A stretch of 6,432 nucleotides of DNA from assembly GCA_005883885.1 (NCBI GenBank), contig VAYF01000129.1:1-6432 (forward strand). Direction: 5' to 3'. The first letter of the stretch is position 1; every line of letters starts with the position of its first letter. Shown in pieces: positions 1 through 5,800 of the stretch. The stretch comes from Actinomycetota bacterium. Its GTDB lineage: Bacteria; Actinomycetota; UBA4738; HRBIN12. The position numbers were made by a program, and so were the translations under genes. A model generated the notes under the pieces. The model ran no database searches. It was not told the origin of the DNA and saw only the letters and a program-made list of their open reading frames with translations.

Positions 1-81
1 ATCAACATGCGGTGCATCGATTGCGGACATCTGTTCCGGGAACAACGCGCACGCGACGACTCCCGGAAGGAGTCCAGATGA
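1..81 (+). CDS. Short CxxC reading frame, 5' end possibly outside the window
   Basis: The frame is open from base 1 and ends at TGA 79-81. The visible peptide includes MRCIDCGHLF, giving a C-x2-C-G knuckle, then a charged tail rich in Arg, Asp, Glu and Ser. Such a knuckle is typical of half a zinc ribbon, but only one cysteine pair is present here. The frame could be a 24-codon gene starting at ATG 7, or the C-terminal end of a longer gene that begins before the window. No ribosome-binding site can be judged because only six bases precede the ATG. Its stop overlaps the next start as ATGA (78-81), the usual arrangement for translational coupling. Both this peptide and the next protein have zinc-knuckle cysteines, so a joint role is possible. 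The function is unknown. Confidence 0.4.
   Translation: MNMRCIDCGHLFREQRARDDSRKESR
34..68 (+). promoter_or_regulatory. Inverted repeat that could mask the ribosome-binding site of the 78-266 gene
   Basis: TTCCGGGA at 34-41 and TCCCGGAA at 61-68 are perfect 8-base inverted copies separated by 19 bases. The right arm runs into the AAGGAG Shine-Dalgarno sequence at 67-72 of the next gene. In RNA this stem would partly hide the ribosome-binding site, and a ribosome translating the upstream frame would open it. This is inferred from sequence only; no folding energy was computed. Confidence 0.35.
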
Positions 82-266
82 AGACGGGCAGGACGCAGGC
101 CTTGTTCGGAACGCCGACGCGGATCCGAGATGTGGCACCGCAGGCACGGAAAGGGCGGCACTGCTCCGTTTTCGGCTGCACGACGTTGCTCTCGACGTAC
201 AACACCTCGGACACGTGCTGGTTGCACACCGCGCCATCGACGCGGCACCCGCTCGCTCACGACTGA
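78..266 (+). CDS. Small putative zinc-binding protein (62 aa), function unknown
   Basis: This is a 62-residue protein starting at ATG 78, with AAGGAG at 67-72 placed five bases upstream. This start is preferred over an upstream ATG at 12 because of that ribosome-binding site and the ATGA overlap with the preceding frame. Four possible metal ligands are visible: Cys29, Cys34, Cys47 and His50, in the pattern C-x4-C-x12-C-x2-H around RHCSVFGCTTLL and DTCWLH. The pattern resembles short zinc-ribbon proteins that I recall, without certainty, from actinobacterial genomes, where a C...GC-TxLS-YN-DxC-xH core recurs. The N-terminal 28 residues are basic and probably disordered, and the C-terminal 12 are low in structure. 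No enzyme motif is present. A role in nucleic-acid binding or as a small regulator would be a guess. Confidence 0.7.
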   Translation: MKTGRTQALFGTPTRIRDVAPQARKGRHCSVFGCTTLLSTYNTSDTCWLHTAPSTRHPLAHD

Positions 267-305
267 GCCGCGGGCTCGATCTGCCGACCTCAGGCGGGGC
301 CTGGG
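265..305. terminator. Two short hairpins between convergent genes, possible bidirectional terminator
   Basis: GAGCC-GCG-GGCTC at 265-277 overlaps the stop codon of the plus-strand gene. CAGGC-GGG-GCCTG at 291-303, extendable by a T·G and a C-G pair to 289-305, overlaps the stop of the minus-strand gene. Each lies where a terminator for a convergent pair would sit. Neither is followed by a T-run, so intrinsic termination is uncertain, although U-less hairpins have been proposed in high-GC actinobacteria. The stems are only five to seven pairs. Confidence 0.25.
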
Positions 306-490
306 AGAGCGTTGATCTGACGCTCGGTGAGTCGCCGGGTGCCGCGCGCGATCCTCAGGCCGGCCATCCCGATCGGGGCGGAGCGCCAGGCTGAGGCTTC
401 GAGGAGCTCGACCGACAGATGGCCCTCCGGGTCCTTGGACACCCGGAAGATGGTGCCCGATTCCGTCCGGTAGAAGTCCTTCACGTTCAT
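290..490 (-). CDS. Small hypothetical protein (66 aa)
   Basis: This is a minus-strand gene of 66 codons starting at the ATG whose complement is 488-490. A GGGAGG ribosome-binding sequence (complement of 495-500) lies four bases upstream. A start ten codons earlier is possible but has no comparable site. The protein begins MNVKDFYRTE and has alternating hydrophobic and polar stretches (GTIFRVSKD, HLSVELLEAS) that suggest a small beta-rich fold, then a basic segment near residues 46-57 (LRIARGTRRLTE). There is no signal peptide, membrane helix or cysteine. Third positions on this strand are GC-rich, and no comparable plus-strand gene competes for the stretch. I do not recognise the family. It converges with the zinc-knuckle gene and diverges from the gene at 743. 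Confidence 0.65.
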   Translation of the reverse strand: MNVKDFYRTESGTIFRVSKDPEGHLSVELLEASAWRSAPIGMAGLRIARGTRRLTERQINALPGPA

Positions 491-496
491 CCCGCC

Positions 497-512
497 TCCC
501 TCGCACGAGGGA
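497..512. promoter_or_regulatory. Dyad symmetry overlapping the ribosome-binding site of the minus-strand gene
   Basis: TCCCTCG at 497-503 and CGAGGGA at 506-512 are inverted copies with only two bases between them. The left arm covers the GGGAGG ribosome-binding sequence of the 290-490 gene. The two-base gap is too tight for an RNA loop of full length, so a protein operator is as likely as a hairpin. The perfect palindrome GACGCGTC lies next to it at 511-518. The operator role is an inference. Confidence 0.3.
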
Positions 513-565
513 CGCGTCACGACCCGTGCGCGAGTGTCCCTTCGTCTCCGAACACCATCTTCTCA

Positions 566-608
566 CCTTCGGGCCCGCCTCGGCCGGTTCCCGGACCGGG
601 CCCGAAGG
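566..608. repeat. Perfect 12-base inverted repeat in the divergent intergenic region
   Basis: CCTTCGGGCCCG at 566-577 and CGGGCCCGAAGG at 597-608 are exact reverse complements, separated by 19 bases. The spacer can itself form a small hairpin, CCGG-TTC-CCGG at 584-594. The whole could fold into a long stem on either strand. No T-run follows on either side, so it is not a classic intrinsic terminator. It lies in the 252-base gap between the divergent genes at 290-490 and 743-925. It could be a transcription barrier, a protein-binding site, or part of a dispersed repeat family. The last would need a genome-wide search. Confidence 0.55.
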
Positions 609-631
609 GAGGGAGTCGGAAAGCCGAGGGA

Positions 632-669
632 GAACCGACCTTCGCCAGACGGTTCGGGCCGACCGGCCC
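632..669. repeat. Two further inverted repeats upstream of the 743 gene
   Basis: GAACCG at 632-637 pairs with CGGTTC at 650-655 across 12 bases. GGGCC at 656-660 directly follows and pairs with GGCCC at 665-669 across four bases. They end about 24 bases before the putative -10 box at 693-698, a usual position for an activator or repressor site. Short GC-rich arms are easily met by chance in DNA of this composition, so the regulatory reading is weak. Confidence 0.3.
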
Positions 670-692
670 ACGCATCCCGGCCCTCAGAGGGC

Positions 693-698
693 TACGCT
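693..698 (+). promoter_or_regulatory. Putative -10 box (TACGCT) for the 743 gene
   Basis: TACGCT fits the TANNNT form of actinobacterial -10 boxes. Counting seven bases on gives a start of transcription near A705 and a leader of about 38 bases, which contains the ribosome-binding site GAGGGG at 731-736. No convincing -35 hexamer is visible. The ATG at 701 would lie upstream of the transcript start, supporting ATG 743 as the true start codon. Confidence 0.35.
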
Positions 699-742
699 GC
701 ATGGAGCAGACCGTCTCACCCACACCGAACGAGGGGATCACG

Positions 743-925
743 ATGACCACGTACGAACTCTGGCGCGATGTCGCGGGCTACCGCCCCGGTCGCCACGACA
801 ACAGCGGGCTCCGTGCCCGGCTCTCGGGGACGAAGATCGAAGACCGACCGATCGTCTCGGAGCTTCGCGTGGCGATGCAGGAGCGTGAGGCCCTCACGAT
901 GCCTCGGAAGGCATCGCGGCGCTGA
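743..925 (+). CDS. Small hypothetical protein (60 aa)
   Basis: This is a 60-residue protein beginning MTTYELWRDVAGYRPG, with GAGGGG at 731-736 six bases before ATG 743. The longer reading frame that extends upstream to 419 crosses the dyad-rich non-coding stretch and lacks support. Codon third positions are strongly GC-biased, as expected for a real gene here. The protein is charged and basic at the C-terminus (MPRKASRR), probably helical over residues 38-52 (PIVSELRVAMQEREA), with no cysteines, signal peptide or membrane segment. I do not recognise a family. The next small gene starts 33 bases downstream in the same direction but seems to have its own -10 box. A regulatory or DNA-associated role is only a guess from charge and size. 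Confidence 0.55.
   Translation: MTTYELWRDVAGYRPGRHDNSGLRARLSGTKIEDRPIVSELRVAMQEREALTMPRKASRR
897..916 (+). other. Seven-base hairpin inside the 3' end of the 743-925 gene
   Basis: CGATGCC at 897-903 and GGCATCG at 910-916 form a perfect stem with a six-base loop, ending nine bases before the stop codon. Its place at the end of the gene suggests a weak terminator or RNA-stabilising structure, but there is no U-run and it lies within codons. Confidence 0.25.
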
Positions 926-946
926 GCCTAGCCGACGCAGAAGGAG

Positions 947-952
947 TACCGT
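947..952 (+). promoter_or_regulatory. Putative -10 box (TACCGT) giving a leaderless transcript of the 959 gene
   Basis: TACCGT fits TANNNT, and the last T is followed by exactly six bases before ATG 959. With the usual spacing, transcription would start on the A of the start codon. A competing reading is that AAGGAG at 941-946 is a Shine-Dalgarno sequence, but its 12-base gap to the ATG is long. No -35 hexamer is convincing. Confidence 0.4.
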
Positions 953-958
953 CGAGGC

Positions 959-1153
959 ATGTCCGACACGAACACGCCCGAGACCCCCGGCGGTGGCATG
1001 GGCGACGACATGGAAGAGATGTTCCTCGACGAGGCGAAGAAGGATCATCTCGCCAGCGAGGCGGAGCGGGCCAACGCGGACGCGGACCGCGAGCGGGCCG
1101 AGCTCGGCGAGTCGGTGACCCCAAAGCGACCCTGGTGGAGGTTCTGGGCGTGA
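959..1153 (+). CDS. Small acidic protein with aromatic C-terminal tail (64 aa)
   Basis: This is a 64-residue protein in three parts. Residues 1-15 are a flexible stretch rich in Thr, Pro and Gly. Residues 16-52 are strongly acidic and probably helical, with many Asp, Glu and Ala. The tail KRPWWRFWA (residues 56-64) is basic and packed with tryptophan. Basic-aromatic tails of this kind can bind membrane surfaces or act as docking peptides, but that is inference. There are no cysteines, no signal peptide and no hydrophobic helix long enough to span a membrane. ATG 959 is the first start in the frame. The gene is followed 28 bases later by the iron-sulfur carrier gene, whose -10 box lies in the gap, so an operon is possible but not required. 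The family is not recognised. Confidence 0.65.
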   Translation: MSDTNTPETPGGGMGDDMEEMFLDEAKKDHLASEAERANADADRERAELGESVTPKRPWWRFWA

Positions 1154-1169
1154 TCGCGCCGATGAGCGC

Positions 1170-1175
1170 TATCCT
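1170..1175 (+). promoter_or_regulatory. Putative -10 box (TATCCT) giving a leaderless transcript of the iron-sulfur carrier gene
   Basis: TATCCT is a good TANNNT box, and six bases separate it from GTG 1182, so transcription should start at or next to the start codon. There is no Shine-Dalgarno sequence upstream of either GTG 1182 or ATG 1185, which fits leaderless translation. No clear -35 hexamer is visible. Confidence 0.5.
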
Positions 1176-1181
1176 TGCTGC

Positions 1182-1535
1182 GTGATGGACACGACCTCCA
1201 CCGCGACACCGATCACGGTCACCGATGGCGCCGCCCGGAAGATCCGGCAGCTCGCCGGGAAAGAAGGCTACGACGAGCCCATCCTGCGGCTACGGGTTGT
1301 CGCGGGAGGGTGCTCGGGGTTCGCGTACGAGATGGGATTCACCGGCTCCCCCGAGCCGGAAGACTTCGTGATCGAGGCCGCCGAAGACGTCCGCGTCGTG
1401 ATCGACCCGAAGAGCGTCCCCATCGTCACCGGGTCCACGCTGGACTTCGACACGGCGCTCCTCGGTGGTGGGCTCAAGGTCAACAACCCCCAGGCGATCC
1501 ACGGTTGCGCCTGCGGCGAGTCCTTCAGTATCTAG
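1182..1535 (+). CDS. erpA: A-type iron-sulfur cluster carrier/insertion protein (ErpA/IscA/SufA, HesB family)
   Basis: This is a cytosolic scaffold/carrier that receives Fe-S clusters and hands them to target enzymes. The 117 residues cover the whole Fe-S biosynthesis domain. The three family ligands are present: Cys44 in GGCSGFAYEM, and Cys109 and Cys111 in GCACGESFSI at the C-terminus. The 65-residue separation of Cys44 and Cys109 is close to that in E. coli ErpA and IscA. IDPKS and LKVNNPQA are further family motifs. The IDPKS segment and SFSI end lean towards ErpA, but separating ErpA, IscA and SufA needs a tree. The start is GTG 1182 or ATG 1185, with no ribosome-binding site and a -10 box six bases upstream, so translation is probably leaderless. 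No other isc or suf gene is in the window. The FrhB-type Fe-S protein downstream is a plausible client. Confidence 0.95.
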   Translation: MMDTTSTATPITVTDGAARKIRQLAGKEGYDEPILRLRVVAGGCSGFAYEMGFTGSPEPEDFVIEAAEDVRVVIDPKSVPIVTGSTLDFDTALLGGGLKVNNPQAIHGCACGESFSI

Positions 1536-1574
1536 CGGCAGCATCGAACGGCAGCATCCGGCGGCAGCGCGAGT
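1536..1574 (+). repeat. Three 13-base tandem repeats between the iron-sulfur carrier and FrhB-family genes
   Basis: Units begin CGGCAGCATC at 1536 and 1549 and CGGCAGCGC at 1562, giving an exact 13-base period for three units with the third diverging. They start immediately after the TAG stop and run up to the putative -10 box at 1574. They fill the region where a -35 element or operator would be expected. They may be replication slippage in GC-rich DNA or direct-repeat binding sites. Confidence 0.6.
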
Positions 1575-1579
1575 ATCCT
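1574..1579 (+). promoter_or_regulatory. Putative -10 box (TATCCT) for the FrhB-family gene
   Basis: The same hexamer as upstream of the iron-sulfur carrier gene lies ten bases before ATG 1590. Transcription would start near 1586-1587, leaving a leader of only three or four bases. There is no well-placed Shine-Dalgarno sequence; the AGG at 1587-1589 touches the ATG. This supports near-leaderless expression. Confidence 0.45.
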
Positions 1580-1589
1580 GCCGCCCAGG

Positions 1590-2729
1590 ATGCCCAAAGC
1601 CGACACGACCCAATGGCGGGACCTGTACGACGAGGTGGTGCTGACGGGCCTCTGCACCGGCTGCACGGCCTGCATCGTGGCGTGCCCGTTCCACGTCCTC
1701 GGCTACGAAGACAACAAGCCGGTCCAGCTCCAAGAGGACGGTCCCGACGTCTGCACGCACGGCGACCGGGGTTGCTCGCTCTGCACGCTGGCGTGTCCAC
1801 GCTTCCGGGAGTGGGAGTCCGAGATCGATGAGCTCATGTTCGGCCAGGTGCGCCAACCCGAGGAGCTGATCGGGAAGTACCGTGAGATCTATCTGGCCCG
1901 CGCGACGTCGCCGGACGCGCTGATGCAGGGCCAGGACGGCGGCGTGGTCTCGGCCCTCCTGATCTGGGGCCTCGAGAACGGGACGATCGACGGTGCCGCG
2001 ACATCCGTCCTCTCGGACGAACGCCAGTGGGATTGCGAGCCTGCCATCGTCACGGATCGTGCCGGGGTCCTGGCGTCCGCGGGCAGCCGCTACACGTACA
2101 GCGCCAATCCGCTGGCCCTGCTCAAGGCTGCGGAGATGGGGTTGTCGAAGGTCGCCCTCGTTGGGATGGGCTGCCAGACCTCGGTCACCGGCGCCATGGA
2201 AGCGCGCAGGGTCAACAAGTGGCGCAAGAAGATCGCCTGGACGTTCGGCCTGCTCTGCTCGAAATCGTTCACCTACGACGGGCTGATGGTCGAGATCGCC
2301 CAGAACGAGCTGGGGATCGATCTCGACCACCTGGTCCGGGTCAACATCAAGGGCAAGCTCCTGTTCTACACGGATACGGGTGACGAGATCACCTACTCGC
2401 TGAAGCAGTCGCACCGGTTCACCCGCCCCGGGTGCCTGCGGTGCCCGGACTTCGCCGCCGAGCACGCCGACATCTCCTTCGGGGGCCTCGGCCAGGAGGG
2501 CGGCTGGACCCTCTCGATCGTTCGGACCGATCTGGGGCAGGAGATCTGGGACCGGGCGATCGCGGAAGGGGTGATCGAGGTCACCCGCGCGATGGACGAG
2601 GATCCGAAAGCCGTCGAGCTGATGTTCCGTCTGGCCGAGCGGTCCCGCGAGCGCTGGCCGACCCACGAGGAGCTGGCGAGCGCGGGGTCCACCCCGGGCC
2701 TGATCCCGGCCGAGCCGGGGACCGGTTGA
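1590..2729 (+). CDS. Coenzyme F420 hydrogenase/dehydrogenase beta subunit (FrhB) family Fe-S flavoprotein
   Basis: This is a 379-residue cytosolic redox protein. Residues 22-32 hold a ferredoxin motif, Cys22-x2-Cys25-x2-Cys28-x3-Cys32-Pro. A second set, Cys55, Cys62, Cys65 and Cys69-Pro, can bind another [4Fe-4S] cluster. The FrhB N-terminal domain follows (about 95-180, with GQDGGVVSALL at 114-124). The FrhB C-terminal domain (about 185-335) has VGMGCQT around Cys195, LLCSKSF around Cys223, RPGCLRCPDF with Cys282 and Cys285, and ADISFGGLG. Family members bind FAD and transfer electrons between F420H2 and Fe-S clusters. Related proteins use other substrates, including chlorophyll-type reductases. 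No FrhA or FrhG subunit is nearby, so it is not part of a true F420-reducing hydrogenase here, and the partner is unknown. The full family length is present. The start ATG 1590 follows a close -10 box. Confidence 0.9.
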   Translation: MPKADTTQWRDLYDEVVLTGLCTGCTACIVACPFHVLGYEDNKPVQLQEDGPDVCTHGDRGCSLCTLACPRFREWESEIDELMFGQVRQPEELIGKYREIYLARATSPDALMQGQDGGVVSALLIWGLENGTIDGAATSVLSDERQWDCEPAIVTDRAGVLASAGSRYTYSANPLALLKAAEMGLSKVALVGMGCQTSVTGAMEARRVNKWRKKIAWTFGLLCSKSFTYDGLMVEIAQNELGIDLDHLVRVNIKGKLLFYTDTGDEITYSLKQSHRFTRPGCLRCPDFAAEHADISFGGLGQEGGWTLSIVRTDLGQEIWDRAIAEGVIEVTRAMDEDPKAVELMFRLAERSRERWPTHEELASAGSTPGLIPAEPGTG

Positions 2730-2755
2730 TGGCGGCTCGAGCGCGGTAGTCCGTC

Positions 2756-2768
2756 CGTACTAGGTACG
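2756..2768. promoter_or_regulatory. Short palindrome upstream of the sensor kinase gene
   Basis: CGTAC-TAG-GTACG forms a 13-base dyad 26 bases after the stop of the FrhB-family gene and about 40 bases before the putative -10 box of the kinase gene. It could be an operator or a minor transcription stop. The arms are only five bases. Confidence 0.25.
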
Positions 2769-2808
2769 ACCCCCCGCGGTCCCGACTTCATCCCGTGTGA
2801 CCTGCGCC

Positions 2809-2814
2809 GATAAT
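2809..2814 (+). promoter_or_regulatory. Putative -10 box (GATAAT) of the sensor kinase gene
   Basis: GATAAT matches the TATAAT consensus at five of six positions and is the most AT-rich hexamer in the 154-base gap between 2729 and 2884. It is embedded in the dyad CGAT-A-ATCG (2808-2816). TTCATC at 2787-2792 is a weak -35 candidate at 16-base spacing. Transcription would begin near 2821, leaving a leader of about 63 bases. Confidence 0.4.
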
Positions 2815-2823
2815 CGATTGGAC

Positions 2824-2866
2824 GCACGGTCCCGTTCGGGCCGTGCTCTGCTGCACTCCGAGCAGC
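2824..2866 (+). promoter_or_regulatory. Two possible hairpins in the 5' leader of the sensor kinase gene
   Basis: The first stem, 2824-2846, pairs GCACGG and CCC with GGG and CCGTGC around a GTTC loop, with T2830 bulged. The second pairs GCTGC at 2850-2854 with GCAGC at 2862-2866. The GAGGAGG ribosome-binding sequence at 2867-2873 starts immediately after the second stem, so folding could affect translation. No known riboswitch fold is recognised. Confidence 0.3.
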
Positions 2867-2883
2867 GAGGAGGCATCCAGGAG

Positions 2884-5800
2884 ATGGTGGAGACGGCACG
2901 CGCCGCGAAGGCGGCGCCCCTTCGCCGCGACGCGGTCCTCGAGGCCGTTGCCTTCGCGGCGGAGCGTCTGCTGCTGTCCAGCGACTGGAACGAGGTGGCC
3001 GTCGAGGTCTTGGGACGGCTCGGGGTCGCCGCGGACGTGTCCCGCGTCCATCTGGTTCGCAACGACGACACCGACGGCGGCCTAACGATGCGGCTCGCAG
3101 CGGAGTGGTGCGCGCCAGGCACCCGCTCCTACCGAGGCGACCCCGTCGTGGACGGCTTGGTGTGGGAGCCGGACCACACCCGCTGGGTCGAGCGGATGCG
3201 CGCCGGGGAGTCGATCATCGGCGCGATCGAGACCTTCCCCGAACAGGAGCGCCCGGCCCTGCGGAGCCAATCGATCGTCTCCCTCGCTTACTTCCCGATC
3301 ACGGTGGACGGGATCTGGTGGGGGTGCATCGGCTTCGATGATTGCGACGGTGTTCGCGATTGGTCGGTGACCGACCTCGAAGGGCTCCGGACGGCCGCCG
3401 CGCTGCTCGGCGCCGCGATCGCGCGTCGTCGTCAGGAGGAGCGGCTCCTCTCGGCCGAGTCGCGGTACCGCAGCGTGGTCGAGCGGATCCCGGCGGTGAC
3501 GTACGTCGACGTGATGGAGACGGCCGGCGCGCGGATGGCGTTCATCAGCCCCCAGATCGAAACGCTCCTCGGCTATCCGTCCGAGCGGTTCCTCGCCGAC
3601 CCCGACTTCTGGTTCGACCTGGTCCATCCGGAGGACCGCGGGCGGATGGAGGCGGCGGCGACCGCGGCCGGTCATCAGGGGCTGGCCTTCGACGAGGAAT
3701 ACCGGATGCGACACGTCGACGGTCACTGGGTCTGGGTCCATGACACCTCTTCGCCCGTGCCGGGTGAGGGTGGATCGATCTCGCACTTCCAGGGCTTCAT
3801 GATCGACGTGACGGCCCGGAAGGAAGCGGAACGCCTGCTCCGGGAGGCCGAGCATCGGTACCGGAGCATGGTGGAAGCGATCCCCGCGGTGACCTACATC
3901 GACGAGCCCACGGAGGGCGGGCCCGGGATGGGCGCCACGATGACGTTCGTGAGCCCGCAGATCGAGCACGTGCTGGGCTATCCGGCCGAGCGCTTCATCG
4001 CCGACGCGGGGCTCTGGTTCGAGGTGATCCATCCCGACGACCTGGCGGCGCTCCGCGCGCGCGAGGCTTTCAGCGTCAACGACCTCGATCCGTTCGACGA
4101 GGTCTATCGGATGCGCCATGCGGACGGCCATTGGGTCTGGGTGCAGGACACCTCCACGACCGTGCTGAACGACGACGGAACCGTGGCGTTCTTCCAGGGC
4201 TTCATGTTCGACGTCACGCAGCGGAAGGAAGCCGAGGAGCAGGTCCGTGTCGCCGAGGAACGCTACCGCGCGATCGTCGAGAACACCCCGGCCATCACGT
4301 ACCAGGAGATGCCGCAGCCGCCGGGCTTCGACCAAGCCACGTCGACCGCCTACGTCAGTCCGCAGATCGAGCAGCTCCTCGGGTACGCGGTGGCGGAGTG
4401 GGCGCAGTCGGGCTTCTGGACGCGGGTGATCCACCCGGATGATCTGAGCGAGGTCCTGGCGGAGTCGCATCGAACGGCCGAGAGCGGGGAGCCCTACCTC
4501 CAGGAGTACCGGATGGTGGCGGCGGACGGCAGGACCGTGTGGTTCCACGACGAGAGCCACCTGATCCGTGACACGGACGGCAACGCGCTCGTCTGGCAGG
4601 GCGTCATGGTGGACGTCACGGAGCGCATGGAGACCGAGGCGCGGCTCCGCCAGGCGCAGGAGCGCCTCCAGGCGCTGGTCGATCACATGCCGGCGGTCGT
4701 CTACGTGGAATCCACCGACAACTCGCCGGAGAAGCTGTACATCAGCCCGACCGTGGAACAGGTCTTCGGGTACACCGCCGAGGAGTGGATCTGGACGCCC
4801 GACTTCTGGGTCGATCGGGTCCACCCGGACGACCGCGAAGCGATCCGCGCGTACGACGAGCGGTCGAACGACGACCGCGAACCGTTCGTCGCGGATTACC
4901 GGTTCCGGCGAGCGGACGGCGAGTACGTCTGGGTGCACGACGAGGCCGTGCTCGTCCCCTCCACGGACGGCGACGCCTTCTGGCAGGGCTTCCTGTTCGA
5001 TATCACGGCCCAGAAGCAGGCCGAGGAGCGGCTCATCGAAACCGAGCGGCTGTTCCGCGCGACGGTCGAGAACCTTCCAGCCGTCGTCTATCGCGAGGCG
5101 CTCGACGCGTCGAGCGACCGGTTCTACATCAGCCCGCAGCTCGAGCGCGTCTTCGGATACAGGCCTGCGGACTGGTCCGAGACTCCGGAGTTCTGGCTCG
5201 AGCACATCCATCCCGAAGACGTCGGTGCGGTCGCCGCAGCGAACGAACACGCCAACGCCACCCGGGAACGGTTCTCCTGCGACTACCGGCTCCTGCGGGC
5301 GGACGGGACGTATACGTGGGTCCACGACGAAGCCACCTGGGTCGAGGAGGTCGGCCTCGAGGGGTGGTGGCAGGGGTTCATGCTCGACATCTCGGAGCGC
5401 TACGAGGCCGAACGGCAGCTCCGGGAGGCCGAGGAGAAGTTCCGCACGATCGTCGAGAAGAACCCTGCCGTCATCTACACCCAGGAGTTCGACCCCGACT
5501 CGCCCACGCTCTCCCGCACGACCTACATCTCGCCCCGGCAGGACGTGCTGTTCGGGTACACGACGCAAGAGGTGATCGACGATCCCACGTTGTGGACCAA
5601 GACGATCCACCCCGACGATCGTGAACGCGTGCTGTCGGCGGACGTCGCGTCCAACACGAGCGGGGTCGACGAGATCAGCTTGGAGTACCGGATGATCGCC
5701 AAGGACGGACGGATCGTCTGGGTCCAGGATCAGGCGCAACGGGTCCAGGTCGAAGGTCGTCGGCCCTTCTGGCAAGGGTTCCTGTTGGACATCACCGAGC

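Noticed and set aside
517..558. A 13-codon minus-strand frame that could be a leader peptide before the 290-490 gene.
   Set aside because: It has only a weak ribosome-binding match (GGTGAG), no regulatory codon run such as repeated His or Trp, and no terminator/antiterminator pair.
419..742. Upstream extension of the 743 gene to ATG 419.
   Set aside because: The extension overlaps the minus-strand gene and the dyad-rich intergenic DNA, has Pro/Gly/Arg-rich noise in translation, and has no ribosome-binding site. ATG 743 has one.
1290..2666. A 458-codon open frame on the minus strand opposite the iron-sulfur carrier and FrhB-family genes.
   Set aside because: It spans two well-identified plus-strand genes and their intergenic gap, and its translation has the Arg/Asp/Gly/Val-rich make-up of an antisense shadow.
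2692..2720. CCCCGG...CCGGGG inverted repeat at the end of the FrhB-family gene as a terminator.
   Set aside because: It lies within codons, has a 17-base spacer with only six-base arms, and lacks a T-run. Such pairs are common by chance in this composition.
4568..5575. A 335-codon plus-strand frame very rich in Arg and Ser.
   Set aside because: It is an out-of-frame reading of the kinase gene. The extreme Arg/Ser content is the typical +1 shadow of GC-rich codons.
3082..5775. An 897-codon open frame on the minus strand opposite the PAS array.
   Set aside because: It lies antisense to a gene with clear GAF, PAS and kinase motifs. Its apparent repeats mirror the PAS repeats, and long stop-free antisense frames are expected in GC-rich coding DNA. 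It shows no recognisable domain.
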